The notes under the pieces are model-generated. The model searched no databases and was not told where the DNA came from. It saw nothing but the letters and a program-made list of their open reading frames with translations. From Pseudorhizobium flavum (lineage in GTDB: Bacteria; Pseudomonadota; Alphaproteobacteria; Rhizobiales; Rhizobiaceae): 64,000 bases of DNA. The number at the start of each line of letters is the position of its first letter. Position 1 is the stretch's first letter. The stretch is taken from positions 163,936-227,935 of the forward strand of contig NZ_LR723671.1 in NCBI RefSeq assembly GCF_902502825.2. Reading direction: 5' to 3'. This document shows positions 52,924 to 62,805 of this stretch, one piece after another. A program made the translations under genes and the position numbers.

Positions 52924-53798
52924 CCGATCAGACCAGCAAACTTCGCAAGCTTTTGTCTTTGGTTCTCTACGCGACAAGCCGCTTGGACGCGCTGGCCATC
53001 GCGGCTTTATTTATTCTGTTAGGCGTGATCACGCTTGGCGCGGTCGGTGGATTGCTCCCCATCCCAGCCCCCGACCAGATTGCTGCGCATGCCCGTCTTG
53101 CTCCGCCTGGGTTAGGCGGTGGTCTTTTCGGTGCTGACAACCTCGGGCGCGACGTTCTCGCTCGTATCTGCCAAGGCATCCAGAATACGTTTATCGTGTC
53201 CGCGTCGGCCGTCTTAGTCACCGCCGTCGTAGGTGCTGCTCTGGGCCTTGTATCCGGATACATTGGCGGGGTCGTTGACGAAGTATTGTCTCGATTTGCC
53301 GATGTCGTTTACTCGTTTCCCGCGGTCCTCCTTGGTCTCCTCATCACCGCCATATTGGGACCTGGCGGCCTGAGCGTAATATTCGCGATCGTCTTGGTAA
53401 CGATGCCTCCGATGATTCGGGTCGTACGCGCGGCCACGCTAGAAGTCGCCCAAGCTGACTTCGTCGTTACGGCGAGGGTCGTAGGAGCATCGCACTGGCG
53501 GATATTGTCGGTCCATCTTTTGCCGAATGTGGCGTTGCCTATCCTCACGCAGACCGCCTACTCGATCTCGATCGGAATTCTAGTAGAGAGCGCGTTGAGC
53601 TTCCTGGGGCTGGGAGTTCAGCCGCCAGTTGCCTCGCTCGGCTCCATCCTGCGTGAAGGCAGTATGTACATAACAGTCGCGCCGTGGCTCGTCTTTGGGC
53701 CTGGGCTTTTTCTCGTCCTTGCCATCCTAACGGTCAATCTTCTTGGAGAAGGGCTTCGGACGGCTGTGGACCCTTTACGCCCCCGAATTCTGGAGTGA
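52920..53798 (+). CDS. Dipeptide-type ABC permease (DppC-like)
   Basis: 292 aa. LFGADNLGRDVLARICQGIQ is the DppC block and QADFVVTARVVGASHWRILS the coupling loop. It forms the channel with the preceding permease. The ATPase gene starts 4 bp after its stop. Confidence 0.9.
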   Translation: MTDQTSKLRKLLSLVLYATSRLDALAIAALFILLGVITLGAVGGLLPIPAPDQIAAHARLAPPGLGGGLFGADNLGRDVLARICQGIQNTFIVSASAVLVTAVVGAALGLVSGYIGGVVDEVLSRFADVVYSFPAVLLGLLITAILGPGGLSVIFAIVLVTMPPMIRVVRAATLEVAQADFVVTARVVGASHWRILSVHLLPNVALPILTQTAYSISIGILVESALSFLGLGVQPPVASLGSILREGSMYITVAPWLVFGPGLFLVLAILTVNLLGEGLRTAVDPLRPRILE

Positions 53799-53802
53799 GC
53801 GG

Positions 53803-54756
53803 ATGATAGTCGAGATAAAAGACCTTTCAGTCCGGTTCTCAACCGGGCGCGCTGCGCTGCAGGCGCTGGATTGCGTATCGTTCACGATCGAACCGGGAGC
53901 TCGGATAGGATTCGTAGGTGAGAGCGGATCAGGAAAATCTACGTTAGCGAACACTCTGGGCCGGCTATTGCCGACCAGTGCAACTATCGAAGCGACAACG
54001 TTTGCGATCGACGGACAGGCCGTGCCTCAACTTTCTTCAAGGGAATTACGCCATCTTAGGCGTGATGCCATTGCGTATATTTTCCAAGATCCAATGGCGG
54101 CGCTCGATCCGACGATGGCGATCGCAGGTCAAATGCGTCTTATTCTGAAAGAGGACGATGCTTCGCTGAGCGGCCGTCTTGAAGGAGTGGGTATCCGCAA
54201 TCCTCAGCGAGTGCTGAGTTCGTATCCGCACCAACTGTCCGGGGGAATGGCGCAGCGGGTTACAATTGCAATGGCGTTGATGCGTCGTCCACGGTTGCTG
54301 ATCGCAGACGAGCCAACCGCAGCGCTGGATGCGTCGTTGAAGCGCGAGGTCATGGATTTGCTCTTCGCGCGATGTGCTGAGATTGGGGCTGCGGTACTGT
54401 TCGTCAGTCATGACCTTCCCCTCGTCAGGCACTACTGCGACCGGATTTGCGTGATGTATGCGGGGCGGATCGTCGAGGAACGAGAGACCGCTGCACTATT
54501 CGCCAATCCTGCACACCCGTATTCAAGGGCATTGCTAGGCGCCGAACCGGGGGCCGCCAAATTCGGTGAACGCCTCGTCGCCATTCCGGGCGTGCCGCCT
54601 GCACTCTACGAACCCACGAACCAATGCGCATTCGCGCCGCGCTGTCCAGACGTGCACGTCACATGTTCCCGTCACCGTCCAGAAGATTTGACGGTGGATG
54701 GTGGGTGCGCGAAATGCCTCTTTGCAAACGCGAGCGAACTAAGGGAGCAAGCATGA
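53803..54756 (+). CDS. Dipeptide-type ABC ATP-binding protein (DppD-like)
   Basis: 317 aa from the ATG at 53803. Walker [11 protein letters not shown]-loop [12 protein letters not shown], signature [15 protein letters not shown], Walker [13 protein letters not shown] and VSHDLPLV are all intact. The C-terminal [14 protein letters not shown] is the cysteine-rich oligopeptide-transporter tail. It shares four bases with the next ATPase gene (ATGA) and is unfused, unlike the importer at 16923. Confidence 0.92.
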   Translation: MIVEIKDLSVRFSTGRAALQALDCVSFTIEPGARIGFVGESGSGKSTLANTLGRLLPTSATIEATTFAIDGQAVPQLSSRELRHLRRDAIAYIFQDPMAALDPTMAIAGQMRLILKEDDASLSGRLEGVGIRNPQRVLSSYPHQLSGGMAQRVTIAMALMRRPRLLIADEPTAALDASLKREVMDLLFARCAEIGAAVLFVSHDLPLVRHYCDRICVMYAGRIVEERETAALFANPAHPYSRALLGAEPGAAKFGERLVAIPGVPPALYEPTNQCAFAPRCPDVHVTCSRHRPEDLTVDGGCAKCLFANASELREQA

Positions 54757-55511
54757 CCCCTATCCTTGAAATGCGAAACGTCGGCGTGACGTATTCCGCA
54801 GGCTCGCTGTGGGGAAAACGGACGTTTGATGCCGTGAAAAATATGAACTTGCAGGTGCGGGCCGGCGAGACCGTCGGCCTGGTCGGAGAATCTGGTTCAG
54901 GAAAAACCACCACCGGTCGCCTCTGCTTGGGCCTGCAGAAACCTAGTACTGGTGAGGTTCTCTTTCGAGGTCGGACCTTCGGAGCGGGCGAGAAGCCAAG
55001 GCTTGCCGCCGTCCTACAACACCCTCGAACATCGCTCAATCCGCGTCTTAAAGTTGGCACAAGCATTGGCGAACCATTGGTTATTCAAGGCGCAATGTTT
55101 GACGAGAGACGAGATCGTGTCGCCGACAGTCTGCACAAGGTTGGCCTTCGCCCGGACTTGGCTGCGAGATATCCCCATGAACTCTCCGGTGGGCAGCGTC
55201 AGCGCGCCTCTATCGCGAGAGCCTTGATTGGTAGTCCGGAGTTCATTTTGTTCGATGAACCTGTCAGCGCCCTTGACGCGTCTGTTCAGGCGCAAATTCT
55301 AAATCTTATTTTGGATCTGCAAAGTGAACTCGGCTTCGCCGCGTTGTTCATCTCACATGATTTCGCGGCGACGCGGTATGTCGCATCGCGTTTGATGGTG
55401 ATTAAGGTTGGTGAAGTCGTCGACGAGGCTGATTCAATTAGTCTCTTCCATGCTGCTGACCACCCTTATACTCGAGCGCTTCAAGACGCGAGTGGTCTCC
55501 TTGCGGGGTGA
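54753..55511 (+). CDS. Dipeptide-type ABC ATP-binding protein (DppF-like)
   Basis: 252 aa from the ATG at 54753. Walker A GESGSGKTT, signature LSGGQRQRASIARAL, Walker B FILFDEPVSALD and ISHDFAATR are intact. It is shorter than most DppF proteins because it ends soon after the H-loop region and lacks the usual long C-terminal extension. It pairs with the preceding ATPase. Confidence 0.9.
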   Translation: MTPILEMRNVGVTYSAGSLWGKRTFDAVKNMNLQVRAGETVGLVGESGSGKTTTGRLCLGLQKPSTGEVLFRGRTFGAGEKPRLAAVLQHPRTSLNPRLKVGTSIGEPLVIQGAMFDERRDRVADSLHKVGLRPDLAARYPHELSGGQRQRASIARALIGSPEFILFDEPVSALDASVQAQILNLILDLQSELGFAALFISHDFAATRYVASRLMVIKVGEVVDEADSISLFHAADHPYTRALQDASGLLAG

Positions 55512-55616
55512 AGTACGGCGGGATTTTATCCGTGAGCGAACAGATCATATGTCTTTTCCGCTCCTAAAACACAATATCGCTCTCAACTAATGTGCTGGCA
55601 ACGCAAGGAGACTACA

Positions 55617-56036
55617 ATGCAGAAATACCGCAGTTCCATTGTCTTGACGGCAGATGCAGCACTTCAGGCACTTGCCGCCGCAGTTGATAAGGCGAAAGCC
55701 ATCAGCGTCCCCCAGTGCATTTTCGTCGTCGACCCTAGTGGGGAGACGATCGCCAGTCTCCGCATGGACGGTGCGAAGTATCTGAGTATGCATACTGCGC
55801 GTGCGAAGGCACGTACAGCCGCATCGATCAATGGTGCGACAGGTGCAATGCCCGTGGAATTCGGAGTGGCGGCGGGCATCGCATCGCAAGGGGGGGTAAC
55901 GCACCTTCCGGGTGGCCTTCCAATTCGCTTTGAGGGCGTTCTCGCCGGGGCAATTGGTGTTGGTTCTGGTACCGGTGATCAGGATTTCGAGGTCGCAAGG
56001 GCTGCACTGGCTGCAATCTTAGCGGACGCGATTTAG
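55617..56036 (+). CDS. GlcG/HbpS-family protein
   Basis: 139 aa from the ATG at 55617 (AAGGAG upstream). LTADAALQALAAAVDKAKA, then FVVDPSGETIASLRMDGA and GGLPIRFEGVLAGAIGVGSG are the GlcG/HbpS (DUF336) pattern. The biochemical role is poorly defined; members occur beside catabolic operons such as glc and pdu and bind haem or small ligands. Here it sits between the transporter and acetyl-CoA synthetase genes. Confidence 0.85.
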   Translation: MQKYRSSIVLTADAALQALAAAVDKAKAISVPQCIFVVDPSGETIASLRMDGAKYLSMHTARAKARTAASINGATGAMPVEFGVAAGIASQGGVTHLPGGLPIRFEGVLAGAIGVGSGTGDQDFEVARAALAAILADAI

Positions 56037-56057
56037 TTTTTGCGGGAGGAGCGTAAC

Positions 56058-57998
56058 TTGAGCCAAATTCAAAATCAGCGATCCCAAGTCGAACCAGGAA
56101 GGTTCGAAACGCAATACGCAACCTTGTACGAGGAAAGTGTGCGTGATCCGGACCGCTTCTGGGGAAGACACGGCAAGCGGATTCATTGGTTCGAACCGTA
56201 CTCGATCGTGAAGAACGCCAGTTTCGAAGGCAATGTGTCTATCCGCTGGTTCGAGGATGGTACAACGAACGTTTCGTACAATTGTCTTGACCGACACCTC
56301 AAAGAACACGGGGACAGAACCGCCATCATCTGGGAGGGCGATGATCCCTGCGCGTCGCGAAGGATCAGCTACAGAGCGCTCCATGAGGAGGTGTGTAGGT
56401 TTGCGAATGCCCTTCGCGAGCGAGGTGTCAAGAAAGGGGACACAGTCACGATTTACATGCCTATGGTTCCAGAGGCGGCCGTGGCGATGTTGGCATGTGC
56501 ACGGGTCGGCGCTGTCCATTCAGTCGTATTCGGCGGGTTCTCTCCAGAGGCGTTAGCCGGCCGAATGGTCGACTGCGACTCCAATGTATTGATCACAGCA
56601 TTCGAAAGTCTCCGCGGTGGTCGGCGACTTCCACTCAAGCAAAGTGCCGACAAGGCGATCCAGATTGCAGTTCACCAGGGTTTGACTGTCTCGACCGTAT
56701 TCGTTGTCGGTGAGCGTGATTTTGTCTCGAGTTTCGTCGAAGGACGCGATGTTTTGTATCGCGAGGCGGTGGAGATGGCTTCGCCGGAGTGCGCCCCAGA
56801 ACATATGAATGCGGAGGATCCATTTTTTATCCTCTACACGTCTGGATCGACAGGGAAGCCAAAGGGGGTGCTTCACACCACGGGCGGCTATCTCGTGTAT
56901 GCCTCCATGACTCACGAGGTGGTTTTCGACTATCGGCCGAACGAAGTGTACTGGTGTACGGCCGATATCGGTTGGGTTACAGGGCACTCCTACTTGGTGT
57001 ACGGACCACTTGCCAATGCGGCAACCACCTTAATGTTTGAAGGTGTCCCGACTTATCCGGACGCAGGTCGGATGTGGGAGATCGTCGAGAAACATCGTGT
57101 CAATCTGCTCTACACTGCACCCACGGCACTGCGCACTCTCATGGGAGCGGGCGACGAATATGTCACCCGTAGTGACCGATCCTCGTTGCGGGTACTTGGA
57201 ACGGTCGGCGAACCCATCAATCCTGAAGTATGGGCGTGGTATAGCCGGGTTGTCGGAGATGAGAGATGCCCCGTCGTGGACACTTGGTGGCAAACGGAAA
57301 CTGGTGGTCACATGATCGCCCCGATCGCGGGTGTCACTCCGCTGAAACCCGGTTCGGCAACCTTGCCGTTCTTCGGGGTTGTTCCAGTCATTGTTGATCA
57401 GGAGGGGAACGTCCTAGAGGGCGTAGCAGAGGGGAACCTGTGCATCGAACAGAGCTGGCCAGGGCAGATGCGCACAATCTACAAAGATCATGCGCGTTTT
57501 GTTCAAACCTACTTTTCTACCTACCAAGGAAAGTACTTCACCGGCGACGGGTGTAGACGCGATGCCGACGGCTACTACTGGATTACTGGCCGCGTTGACG
57601 ACGTTCTAAACGTTTCAGGACACCGCATGGGAACGGCAGAGGTCGAATCTGCTCTCGTCAGCCATCCCAGCGTCGCGGAGGCCGCAGTGGTTGGCTATCC
57701 ACACGACATCAAAGGACAGGGCATTTATTGTTATGTCACTTTGATGGGCGGGGTGTCCTTCGATCCCGAGCTTCAGAAATCCTTGGTCGCGCATGTTCGA
57801 AGTGAAATCGGCCCCATCGCCACACCCGATCACATTCAATTCGCGCCAGGTCTCCCTAAAACTCGCTCAGGCAAGATTATGAGGCGGATTCTTCGCAAAA
57901 TTGCCGAAAACGACCTCTCGTCGCTGGGCGACACTTCAACGTTAGCTGATCCCGCAGTCGTAGATGACCTGATCGCTAATCGTCTGGCACCGAAGTAG
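56058..57998 (+). CDS. acs: Acetyl-CoA synthetase
   Basis: 646 aa from the TTG at 56058, chosen because GGGAGGAG lies about 8 bases upstream. Adenylate-forming motifs include [35 protein letters not shown] (acetate-pocket Trp) and [20 protein letters not shown]. The acyl-adenylation Lys is in [15 protein letters not shown] near the C-terminus and is the usual acetylation control site. It converts acetate, ATP and CoA to acetyl-CoA. As the last gene of the deacetylase-transporter run it would trap released acetate. Confidence 0.9.
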   Translation: MSQIQNQRSQVEPGRFETQYATLYEESVRDPDRFWGRHGKRIHWFEPYSIVKNASFEGNVSIRWFEDGTTNVSYNCLDRHLKEHGDRTAIIWEGDDPCASRRISYRALHEEVCRFANALRERGVKKGDTVTIYMPMVPEAAVAMLACARVGAVHSVVFGGFSPEALAGRMVDCDSNVLITAFESLRGGRRLPLKQSADKAIQIAVHQGLTVSTVFVVGERDFVSSFVEGRDVLYREAVEMASPECAPEHMNAEDPFFILYTSGSTGKPKGVLHTTGGYLVYASMTHEVVFDYRPNEVYWCTADIGWVTGHSYLVYGPLANAATTLMFEGVPTYPDAGRMWEIVEKHRVNLLYTAPTALRTLMGAGDEYVTRSDRSSLRVLGTVGEPINPEVWAWYSRVVGDERCPVVDTWWQTETGGHMIAPIAGVTPLKPGSATLPFFGVVPVIVDQEGNVLEGVAEGNLCIEQSWPGQMRTIYKDHARFVQTYFSTYQGKYFTGDGCRRDADGYYWITGRVDDVLNVSGHRMGTAEVESALVSHPSVAEAAVVGYPHDIKGQGIYCYVTLMGGVSFDPELQKSLVAHVRSEIGPIATPDHIQFAPGLPKTRSGKIMRRILRKIAENDLSSLGDTSTLADPAVVDDLIANRLAPK

Positions 57999-58037
57999 CG
58001 GTTTCCCAAGCAGAGTATCCCTGAAGCTCTGCTACCT

Positions 58038-58063
58038 GGCCGGCGCATCGCGCCGGCCTTTTT
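58038..58063 (+). terminator. Intrinsic terminator after acs
   Basis: Stem GGCCGGCG / CGCCGGCC with a 5-base loop followed by T5, about 40 bp after the acs stop. Confidence 0.92.
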
Positions 58064-58188
58064 GCGTGATTAGTATGCAAAAACCATTAAATGGAGATAA
58101 GAATCTATATACGATGCATTTTAATTAACTTTAGCGCAATTAATGCCCCTTTAAAGTGACCCATCAAAATTGTTTTGTGGGGGGTGTC
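58064..58188 (+). promoter_or_regulatory. AT-rich promoter region of the chemoreceptor gene
   Basis: 125 bp, markedly AT-rich, between the acs terminator and the receptor start. A G-run (GGGGGG) acts as ribosome site just before ATG 58189. Promoter boxes cannot be placed securely. Confidence 0.45.
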
Positions 58189-60393
58189 ATGTTTCTTCGC
58201 AGTGCCATTGGTAGAAATCTATTCGCAGTTATTTCCGCTGGACTGACAACAGTCGCAGTGACAGCATCGGCGCTTACTTGGCTGTCGTACAACCAGATGC
58301 GGGAACGCAGTCTTGGCGAGATGCAGAGCGCGGCAGACGCGACGGCAATCCAAGTCAGGATGCAACTTCTGCCGGCGCAGGATCTCTCTCATAGTCTCCG
58401 GTCCGCGATCTACGCTTCTATTCGAAGTGGGAATGCTACTCGGGAATCCATGGACTTGCTGCTTGGTCAGTTTCTCTCGTCAAGCCCGTTCGCACTCGCG
58501 GTCGGATCGGGCTGGGAACCCAACGCTCTCGATGGCTTTGATGCTCGCTATTCTAACACGGCGAACCACGATGCGAGTGGTCGCTATGTGCGCTACATCG
58601 CAAGGACCGAAGCGGGGCAGAAACTAGATGTCCTGACCGATTACGACAAACCAGGAGCGGGTGACTACTACCTTGTCCCCAAGCAGACAGGCAGAGACTA
58701 CATAATGGAGCCCTACACCTACAACGTAGGAGGGGCGGACGTGCTGATGACATCGATTATGGTCCCGCTCGAAATGGATGGAAAATTTGTTGGTGTCACC
58801 GGGACCGATATCTCACTTGCCGAACTAACAGCGCGCTTGACGGAGATGCGGCCCTTGGATTCAGGCCGTGTCTCGTTGGTCACCTCTGCAGGAGCGATCG
58901 TCAGCTATTCAAACCCAAGTATGTTGGGGAAGACGATCACTGAAACAGCACTAGCAAGTGCAGGCTGGACTGAGGTTCTGGCTCATCCAGAGGTTCCAAC
59001 TTCCATACGAACGGTCGAAGGGGAAAGGGAACTGGCGATCGCAGTGCCTGTTGAGCTCGACGCGAATACGAAGTGGTTCGTAGTTATTACGGTACCCGAA
59101 GCTACCGTCTTTGCAGGTGTCTATGATTTGCTAGCAACCTCAGCCATTGTTCTCGTGTTAGGGGCGGCGGCTCTCGTCGGTCTGGGTGTGCTTCTTTCTC
59201 AACGGTTTAGCGGTCGCTTGAAGCACATCATAGGCGCGACCTCACAGGTAGCTGCGGGAAATGTCGACGTTGCGTTTCACGAGATCAATGCCAAAGACGA
59301 AATCGGAGATTTGTCGAGATCGCTGCGGATCCTCAGAGATGCATCGATTGAAAAGGCTAGGCTTGAAGGCAGTGCCCAAGAAATCCGTGATACCGCCGAT
59401 CGTGAAAGACAGGTGAGAGAGCGCCAGAGTGCGCAACATTCCGCCGAAATCGAATTCGCAATCAATTCGCTAGGCGCGTCCCTCGACAAGTTGGCAGTTG
59501 GAAATCTAGTTTGCAAGATCGACCATCCTTTCGCTGGGGATCTCGATCGTCTCAGGGGCAATTTTAACCGATCAGTCGAGGGTTTGAACAGGACGCTGGT
59601 AGAAGTTGGCGAACATATTGGCGCAATCGACGGCAACGCTGTTGAGATACGAGGCGCGGCAGACGAACTTGCAAAAAGAACGGAGCAGCAAGCTGCCTCT
59701 GTAGAAGAAACTGCGGCTGCTTTAAATCAAATCTCAGAGACAGTGAACGCATCAACAGTGCGGATATCTTCTGTTGGAGCTTTGGTAAATCAGGCTCATG
59801 TTCGCGCAAAATCTTCGGAAGCGATAATGAGCCAAACGATGACTGCGATGGATGGGATTCAAGCTTCATCGGCAGAGATATCAAACATTAGCGGTGTCAT
59901 TGACGACATAGCGTTTCAAACGAATCTTCTGGCTTTAAACGCGGGAGTTGAGGCTGCCAGGGCAGGTGAGGCAGGTAAAGGTTTCGCGGTGGTCGCGCAG
60001 GAAGTTCGTGAACTAGCGCAACGTTCGGCAGTTGCCGCACGCCAGATAAAATCTCTGATCGCTCAGGCCGGAGGACAGGTCGAGACTGGTGCGCGCCTTG
60101 TGGCGGAGACCGGTTTGGTACTTCAGTCTATCGCAAAAGAGGTCAACGAAATTGATGCCCATGTTTCTGCAATTGTAACGTCTACAAAGGAGCAAGCACT
60201 TGGGCTTCGGGAGATAAATGATGCCGTCAACGTAATTGATCAGGGTACGCAGAAAAATGCGGCCATGGTGGAAGAGCAGAATGCGGCAAGCTACGAACTG
60301 GCAGGAAGCGTGTCGCATCTTTCGAGTATAATTTCGCGCTTTCGACTGTTCAACGACGCTAAGTCGGAACGGATCGGTTCGATCGCGGCGTAG
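58189..60393 (+). CDS. Methyl-accepting chemotaxis protein with Cache sensor
   Basis: 734 aa from the ATG at 58189. A membrane segment at about 10-32 is followed by a periplasmic dCache-like sensor (about 35-285, with [15 protein letters not shown] and [16 protein letters not shown]). A second membrane segment lies near 305-325, then HAMP domains, then the signalling domain with the hairpin tip [20 protein letters not shown] and [20 protein letters not shown]. It steers swimming in response to a periplasmic ligand. No C-terminal CheR-tether pentapeptide is present. Its place among catabolic genes suggests attraction to one of their substrates. Confidence 0.92.
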   Translation: MFLRSAIGRNLFAVISAGLTTVAVTASALTWLSYNQMRERSLGEMQSAADATAIQVRMQLLPAQDLSHSLRSAIYASIRSGNATRESMDLLLGQFLSSSPFALAVGSGWEPNALDGFDARYSNTANHDASGRYVRYIARTEAGQKLDVLTDYDKPGAGDYYLVPKQTGRDYIMEPYTYNVGGADVLMTSIMVPLEMDGKFVGVTGTDISLAELTARLTEMRPLDSGRVSLVTSAGAIVSYSNPSMLGKTITETALASAGWTEVLAHPEVPTSIRTVEGERELAIAVPVELDANTKWFVVITVPEATVFAGVYDLLATSAIVLVLGAAALVGLGVLLSQRFSGRLKHIIGATSQVAAGNVDVAFHEINAKDEIGDLSRSLRILRDASIEKARLEGSAQEIRDTADRERQVRERQSAQHSAEIEFAINSLGASLDKLAVGNLVCKIDHPFAGDLDRLRGNFNRSVEGLNRTLVEVGEHIGAIDGNAVEIRGAADELAKRTEQQAASVEETAAALNQISETVNASTVRISSVGALVNQAHVRAKSSEAIMSQTMTAMDGIQASSAEISNISGVIDDIAFQTNLLALNAGVEAARAGEAGKGFAVVAQEVRELAQRSAVAARQIKSLIAQAGGQVETGARLVAETGLVLQSIAKEVNEIDAHVSAIVTSTKEQALGLREINDAVNVIDQGTQKNAAMVEEQNAASYELAGSVSHLSSIISRFRLFNDAKSERIGSIAA

Positions 60394-60413
60394 CCCCTTC
60401 CTAACAAACTACA

Positions 60414-60441
60414 GATGGGGCCGATAACGTTCGGCCCCATC
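60414..60441. terminator. Convergent hairpin terminator
   Basis: 10-bp perfect stem GATGGGGCCG / CGGCCCCATC with an 8-base loop between the chemoreceptor and aldolase genes. Confidence 0.7.
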
Positions 60442-60451
60442 GGGAAACTAG

Positions 60452-61241
60452 CTATGTTTTGAATTCTGGTTCAGATTTTTCGAGGGTTCGCTTGATCGAT
60501 TGCAAATGAAGCCGCGCGGAATCCGGGTCTCCTTCGCGCATCTGACGGTAGGCAGCTTCAGCGATTTCAGGTGCGAGTGGAAAGTGCCAGCGTCTGCACT
60601 TCGCAGGCCCGCTCCAGGTAATATAAATCGTCCCACGCTTCAGCGATGTGATGCTTCATGAACACTATGTCGGCATCGCCGATTGCGGCGGCGATCCTGT
60701 CGCCTTCGCGTTCGTCCAGCGCCAAACCGTTGTAATCTCGGTCGACAGCCGTACGTCCGAAGAATTTGAGCGCGGTCTGACCGGCGAATATTAGCGGATC
60801 ACCCTCGGTCATGGAGAGGGCCGTAGCATACGGCATATGGGTATGAAACGCCGCCTTCGCTCGAGGGATGTTCTTATGTATGCGGGCGTGGATGTAAAAT
60901 GCGGTCGCTTCCGGGGCTCCGTCGCCAGATATCACATTGCCATGGAAGTCGCAGATCAGAAGCATGGAAGCGGTCAATTCCGCAAAAGCGTAGTGACCTT
61001 GCCCCCAAGTTTTATCCAGTTTTGAGTTCGCTCCATATGGATTGACGATGAACAAGTCCTCGTAGCCGGGCACGACCGCCGAGAAGTGATTGCAAATACC
61101 TTCTGCCATGCCGTAACGAGCGGCCATTCTAAAACAGGCGGCCATGTCCACGCGCGCTTGCCAGACCTCGTCGGTCTCCAGGTTCGGTTGATTTGGTCCG
61201 CGTTGAGACAAAATCGCGGGGGTATTGAGCGAGTGAGCCAT
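60452..61241 (-). pseudogene. Class II aldolase/adducin-family protein, frameshifted near its end
   Basis: The frame from 61241 gives 224 aa with GICNHFSAVVPGYEDLFIVN, GDGAPEATAFYIHARIHKN, KAAFHTHMPYATAL (zinc His pair) and MKHHIAEAWDDLYYLERACE. It stops prematurely after LALSTRT. In the next frame the expected family C-terminus continues as PEIAEAAYRQMREGDPDSA to a stop at 60452. A small deletion near 60575-60585 therefore truncates the protein by about 40 residues. The catalytic core is intact, so partial function is possible. It lies 3 bp after the M20 hydrolase gene in the same operon. Confidence 0.85.
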
Positions 61242-61244
61242 GGA

Positions 61245-62486
61245 CTATTCCCTTGGAGCGGTGAGCTTGCAAACCACATCGAGGAGAATGTTGGCACCTG
61301 CCACCAGATCGGTTTCGGATGTGAATTCTTTCGGATTGTGGCTGATGCCGGCGACGCTTGGTACGAAAATCATTGCTGCCGGCGCGATTCGAGCGATCAT
61401 CTGTGCGTCGTGTCCAGCACCGGATGTCATTCGCTTCGATTTCAGGCCGCGTGCCAATGCTGCCTCTTCGATTGTTCTCACGATCTCGCCGTCAAATTTG
61501 ACGGGTTGAAATCTGGCCAAGCGCTCCGCCGTGATGGTGACCTGCTCTTCTTGAGCGACCGTGCGAAGATAGTCGGCCAATGCCGCTTCTTCAGCAAGCA
61601 GCCGGTCTTCGTCCGGATCTCTCAGGTCAATGGTGAAGGTCGCCTTTGAGGGAATGACATTGATTGCATTTGGTTCGAAAGATATACAGCCGACAGTGGC
61701 GACAGTGGGCGTATTGGAGGCCTTGGCTCGCTCTCTCAGGAATGTGATCACCCGCGCGGCTGCCACTCCGGCATCTTTTCGCATTGTGATCGGCGTGGTC
61801 CCTGCGTGGTTAGCGTCGCCATCGATGATAATCTGCTGCCACGATATGCCTTGCAGGCTGTCGACGGCTCCAACCGGGAAGCCTTCTCGCTCGAGCACAG
61901 GCCCTTGTTCGATATGAAGCTCGATATAGGCATGGGGTTTCATAAAGCCCGGCTCGTGGGACCCCGCATAGCCAATTGCTGCCAACTCTTCGCCAAGGTT
62001 GGAGCCATCGATCCCGACGGTCGCGAGAGCCTCCTCGACATCCAGGCCCCCGGCATATACCAGTGACCCCATCATATCAGGAGCATAGCGAACGCCCTCT
62101 TCGTTGGTAAAAGCGCCAACAACGATTGGCCGCGAGGGCTGAAAGCCGACTTCGCGAAGCGTGGCGATAACCTCGAGCCCGGCAAGCACGCCGTAACACC
62201 CATCGTAAATCCCGGCGTTAATAACCGTATCGATATGCGATCCGAGCATCAGCGGATCGTGGCTCTCTGTCCCTTGAGGCTTCCAGACACCGAAAATGTT
62301 GCCGATGCGGTCAACGGCGACATCGAGATCGGCTTCTTTTAGCCACGCGACGAACTGATCACGGCCGAGTTTTTCGGTTTCCGAAGCCGCTAGGCGAGTG
62401 GGGCCCCCGTCCGGGTTTCGGCCGATCTCCCCAAGAGCGCGAAGACGATTGAGAAGGCGCGCGTCGTTTATCGAATGGCTTGTCAT
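61245..62486 (-). CDS. M20-family Zn hydrolase (N-carbamoyl-L-amino acid amidohydrolase / allantoate amidohydrolase type)
   Basis: 413 aa. Metal-site blocks are LMLGSHIDTVINAGIYDG, VGAFTNEEGVRYAPDMMGS and AYIELHIEQGPVLEREG. The late MTSGAGHDAQMIA and VAGISHNPKEFTSETDL complete the family. Such enzymes hydrolyse N-carbamoyl amino acids, ureidopropionate or allantoate, releasing ammonia and CO2. Alongside the aldolase it forms a two-gene minus-strand operon whose promoter lies just left of the Tn3 end. Exact substrate is undetermined. Confidence 0.9.
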   Translation of the reverse strand: MTSHSINDARLLNRLRALGEIGRNPDGGPTRLAASETEKLGRDQFVAWLKEADLDVAVDRIGNIFGVWKPQGTESHDPLMLGSHIDTVINAGIYDGCYGVLAGLEVIATLREVGFQPSRPIVVGAFTNEEGVRYAPDMMGSLVYAGGLDVEEALATVGIDGSNLGEELAAIGYAGSHEPGFMKPHAYIELHIEQGPVLEREGFPVGAVDSLQGISWQQIIIDGDANHAGTTPITMRKDAGVAAARVITFLRERAKASNTPTVATVGCISFEPNAINVIPSKATFTIDLRDPDEDRLLAEEAALADYLRTVAQEEQVTITAERLARFQPVKFDGEIVRTIEEAALARGLKSKRMTSGAGHDAQMIARIAPAAMIFVPSVAGISHNPKEFTSETDLVAGANILLDVVCKLTAPRE

Positions 62487-62621
62487 CGCTGTGAGGTTCC
62501 TTTTGTCGGAATGGCTTAGTTAACCGCCTCGCACAATAATTCCAATCGATGGAAATTTGGGCTGCATTTAAGGTTCACGCTTGCAATTTTGTCTCGTTGG
62601 AGCGCCTCTGCGCAAGCGTTT
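62487..62621 (-). promoter_or_regulatory. Upstream region of the M20 operon, abutting the Tn3 end
   Basis: 135 bp between the M20 start and the transposon end. AAGGAACC lies a few bases before the ATG on the minus strand. The transposon has inserted into or just beyond the promoter region and could alter its expression. Confidence 0.4.
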
Positions 62622-62659
62622 GGGGTCAGAACAAGAGCAGTCCGAAATCGTACGCTAAG
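62622..62659 (+). repeat. Tn3-family 38-bp terminal inverted repeat (left)
   Basis: 38 bp, GGGGTC at the outer end and TACGCTAAG at the inner end. The 5 bases outside it (GCGTT, 62617-62621) should reappear beyond the far end if the transposon is complete. Confidence 0.75.
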
Positions 62660-62755
62660 GCCGAACGGAGCGTGAACAATGCCGTAGCTCAGATTTTGGG
62701 CACTCGATCTCTGTGGATTGCCATCGACATGCGCCAGTTGTGATTTCTCTGTCCA

Positions 62756-62804
62756 GCCCGACTCGACAACGCTCAGCGCAGATCGGTCATGGATGGAGTC
62801 GGGC
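62756..62804 (+). promoter_or_regulatory. Inverted repeat covering the transposase ribosome site
   Basis: Perfect 9-bp arms GCCCGACTC (62756-62764) and GAGTCGGGC (62796-62804). The right arm contains or touches the GGAG ribosome site and ends one base before the ATG. In the mRNA it could limit transposase translation. Confidence 0.45.
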
Positions 62805-62805
62805 A

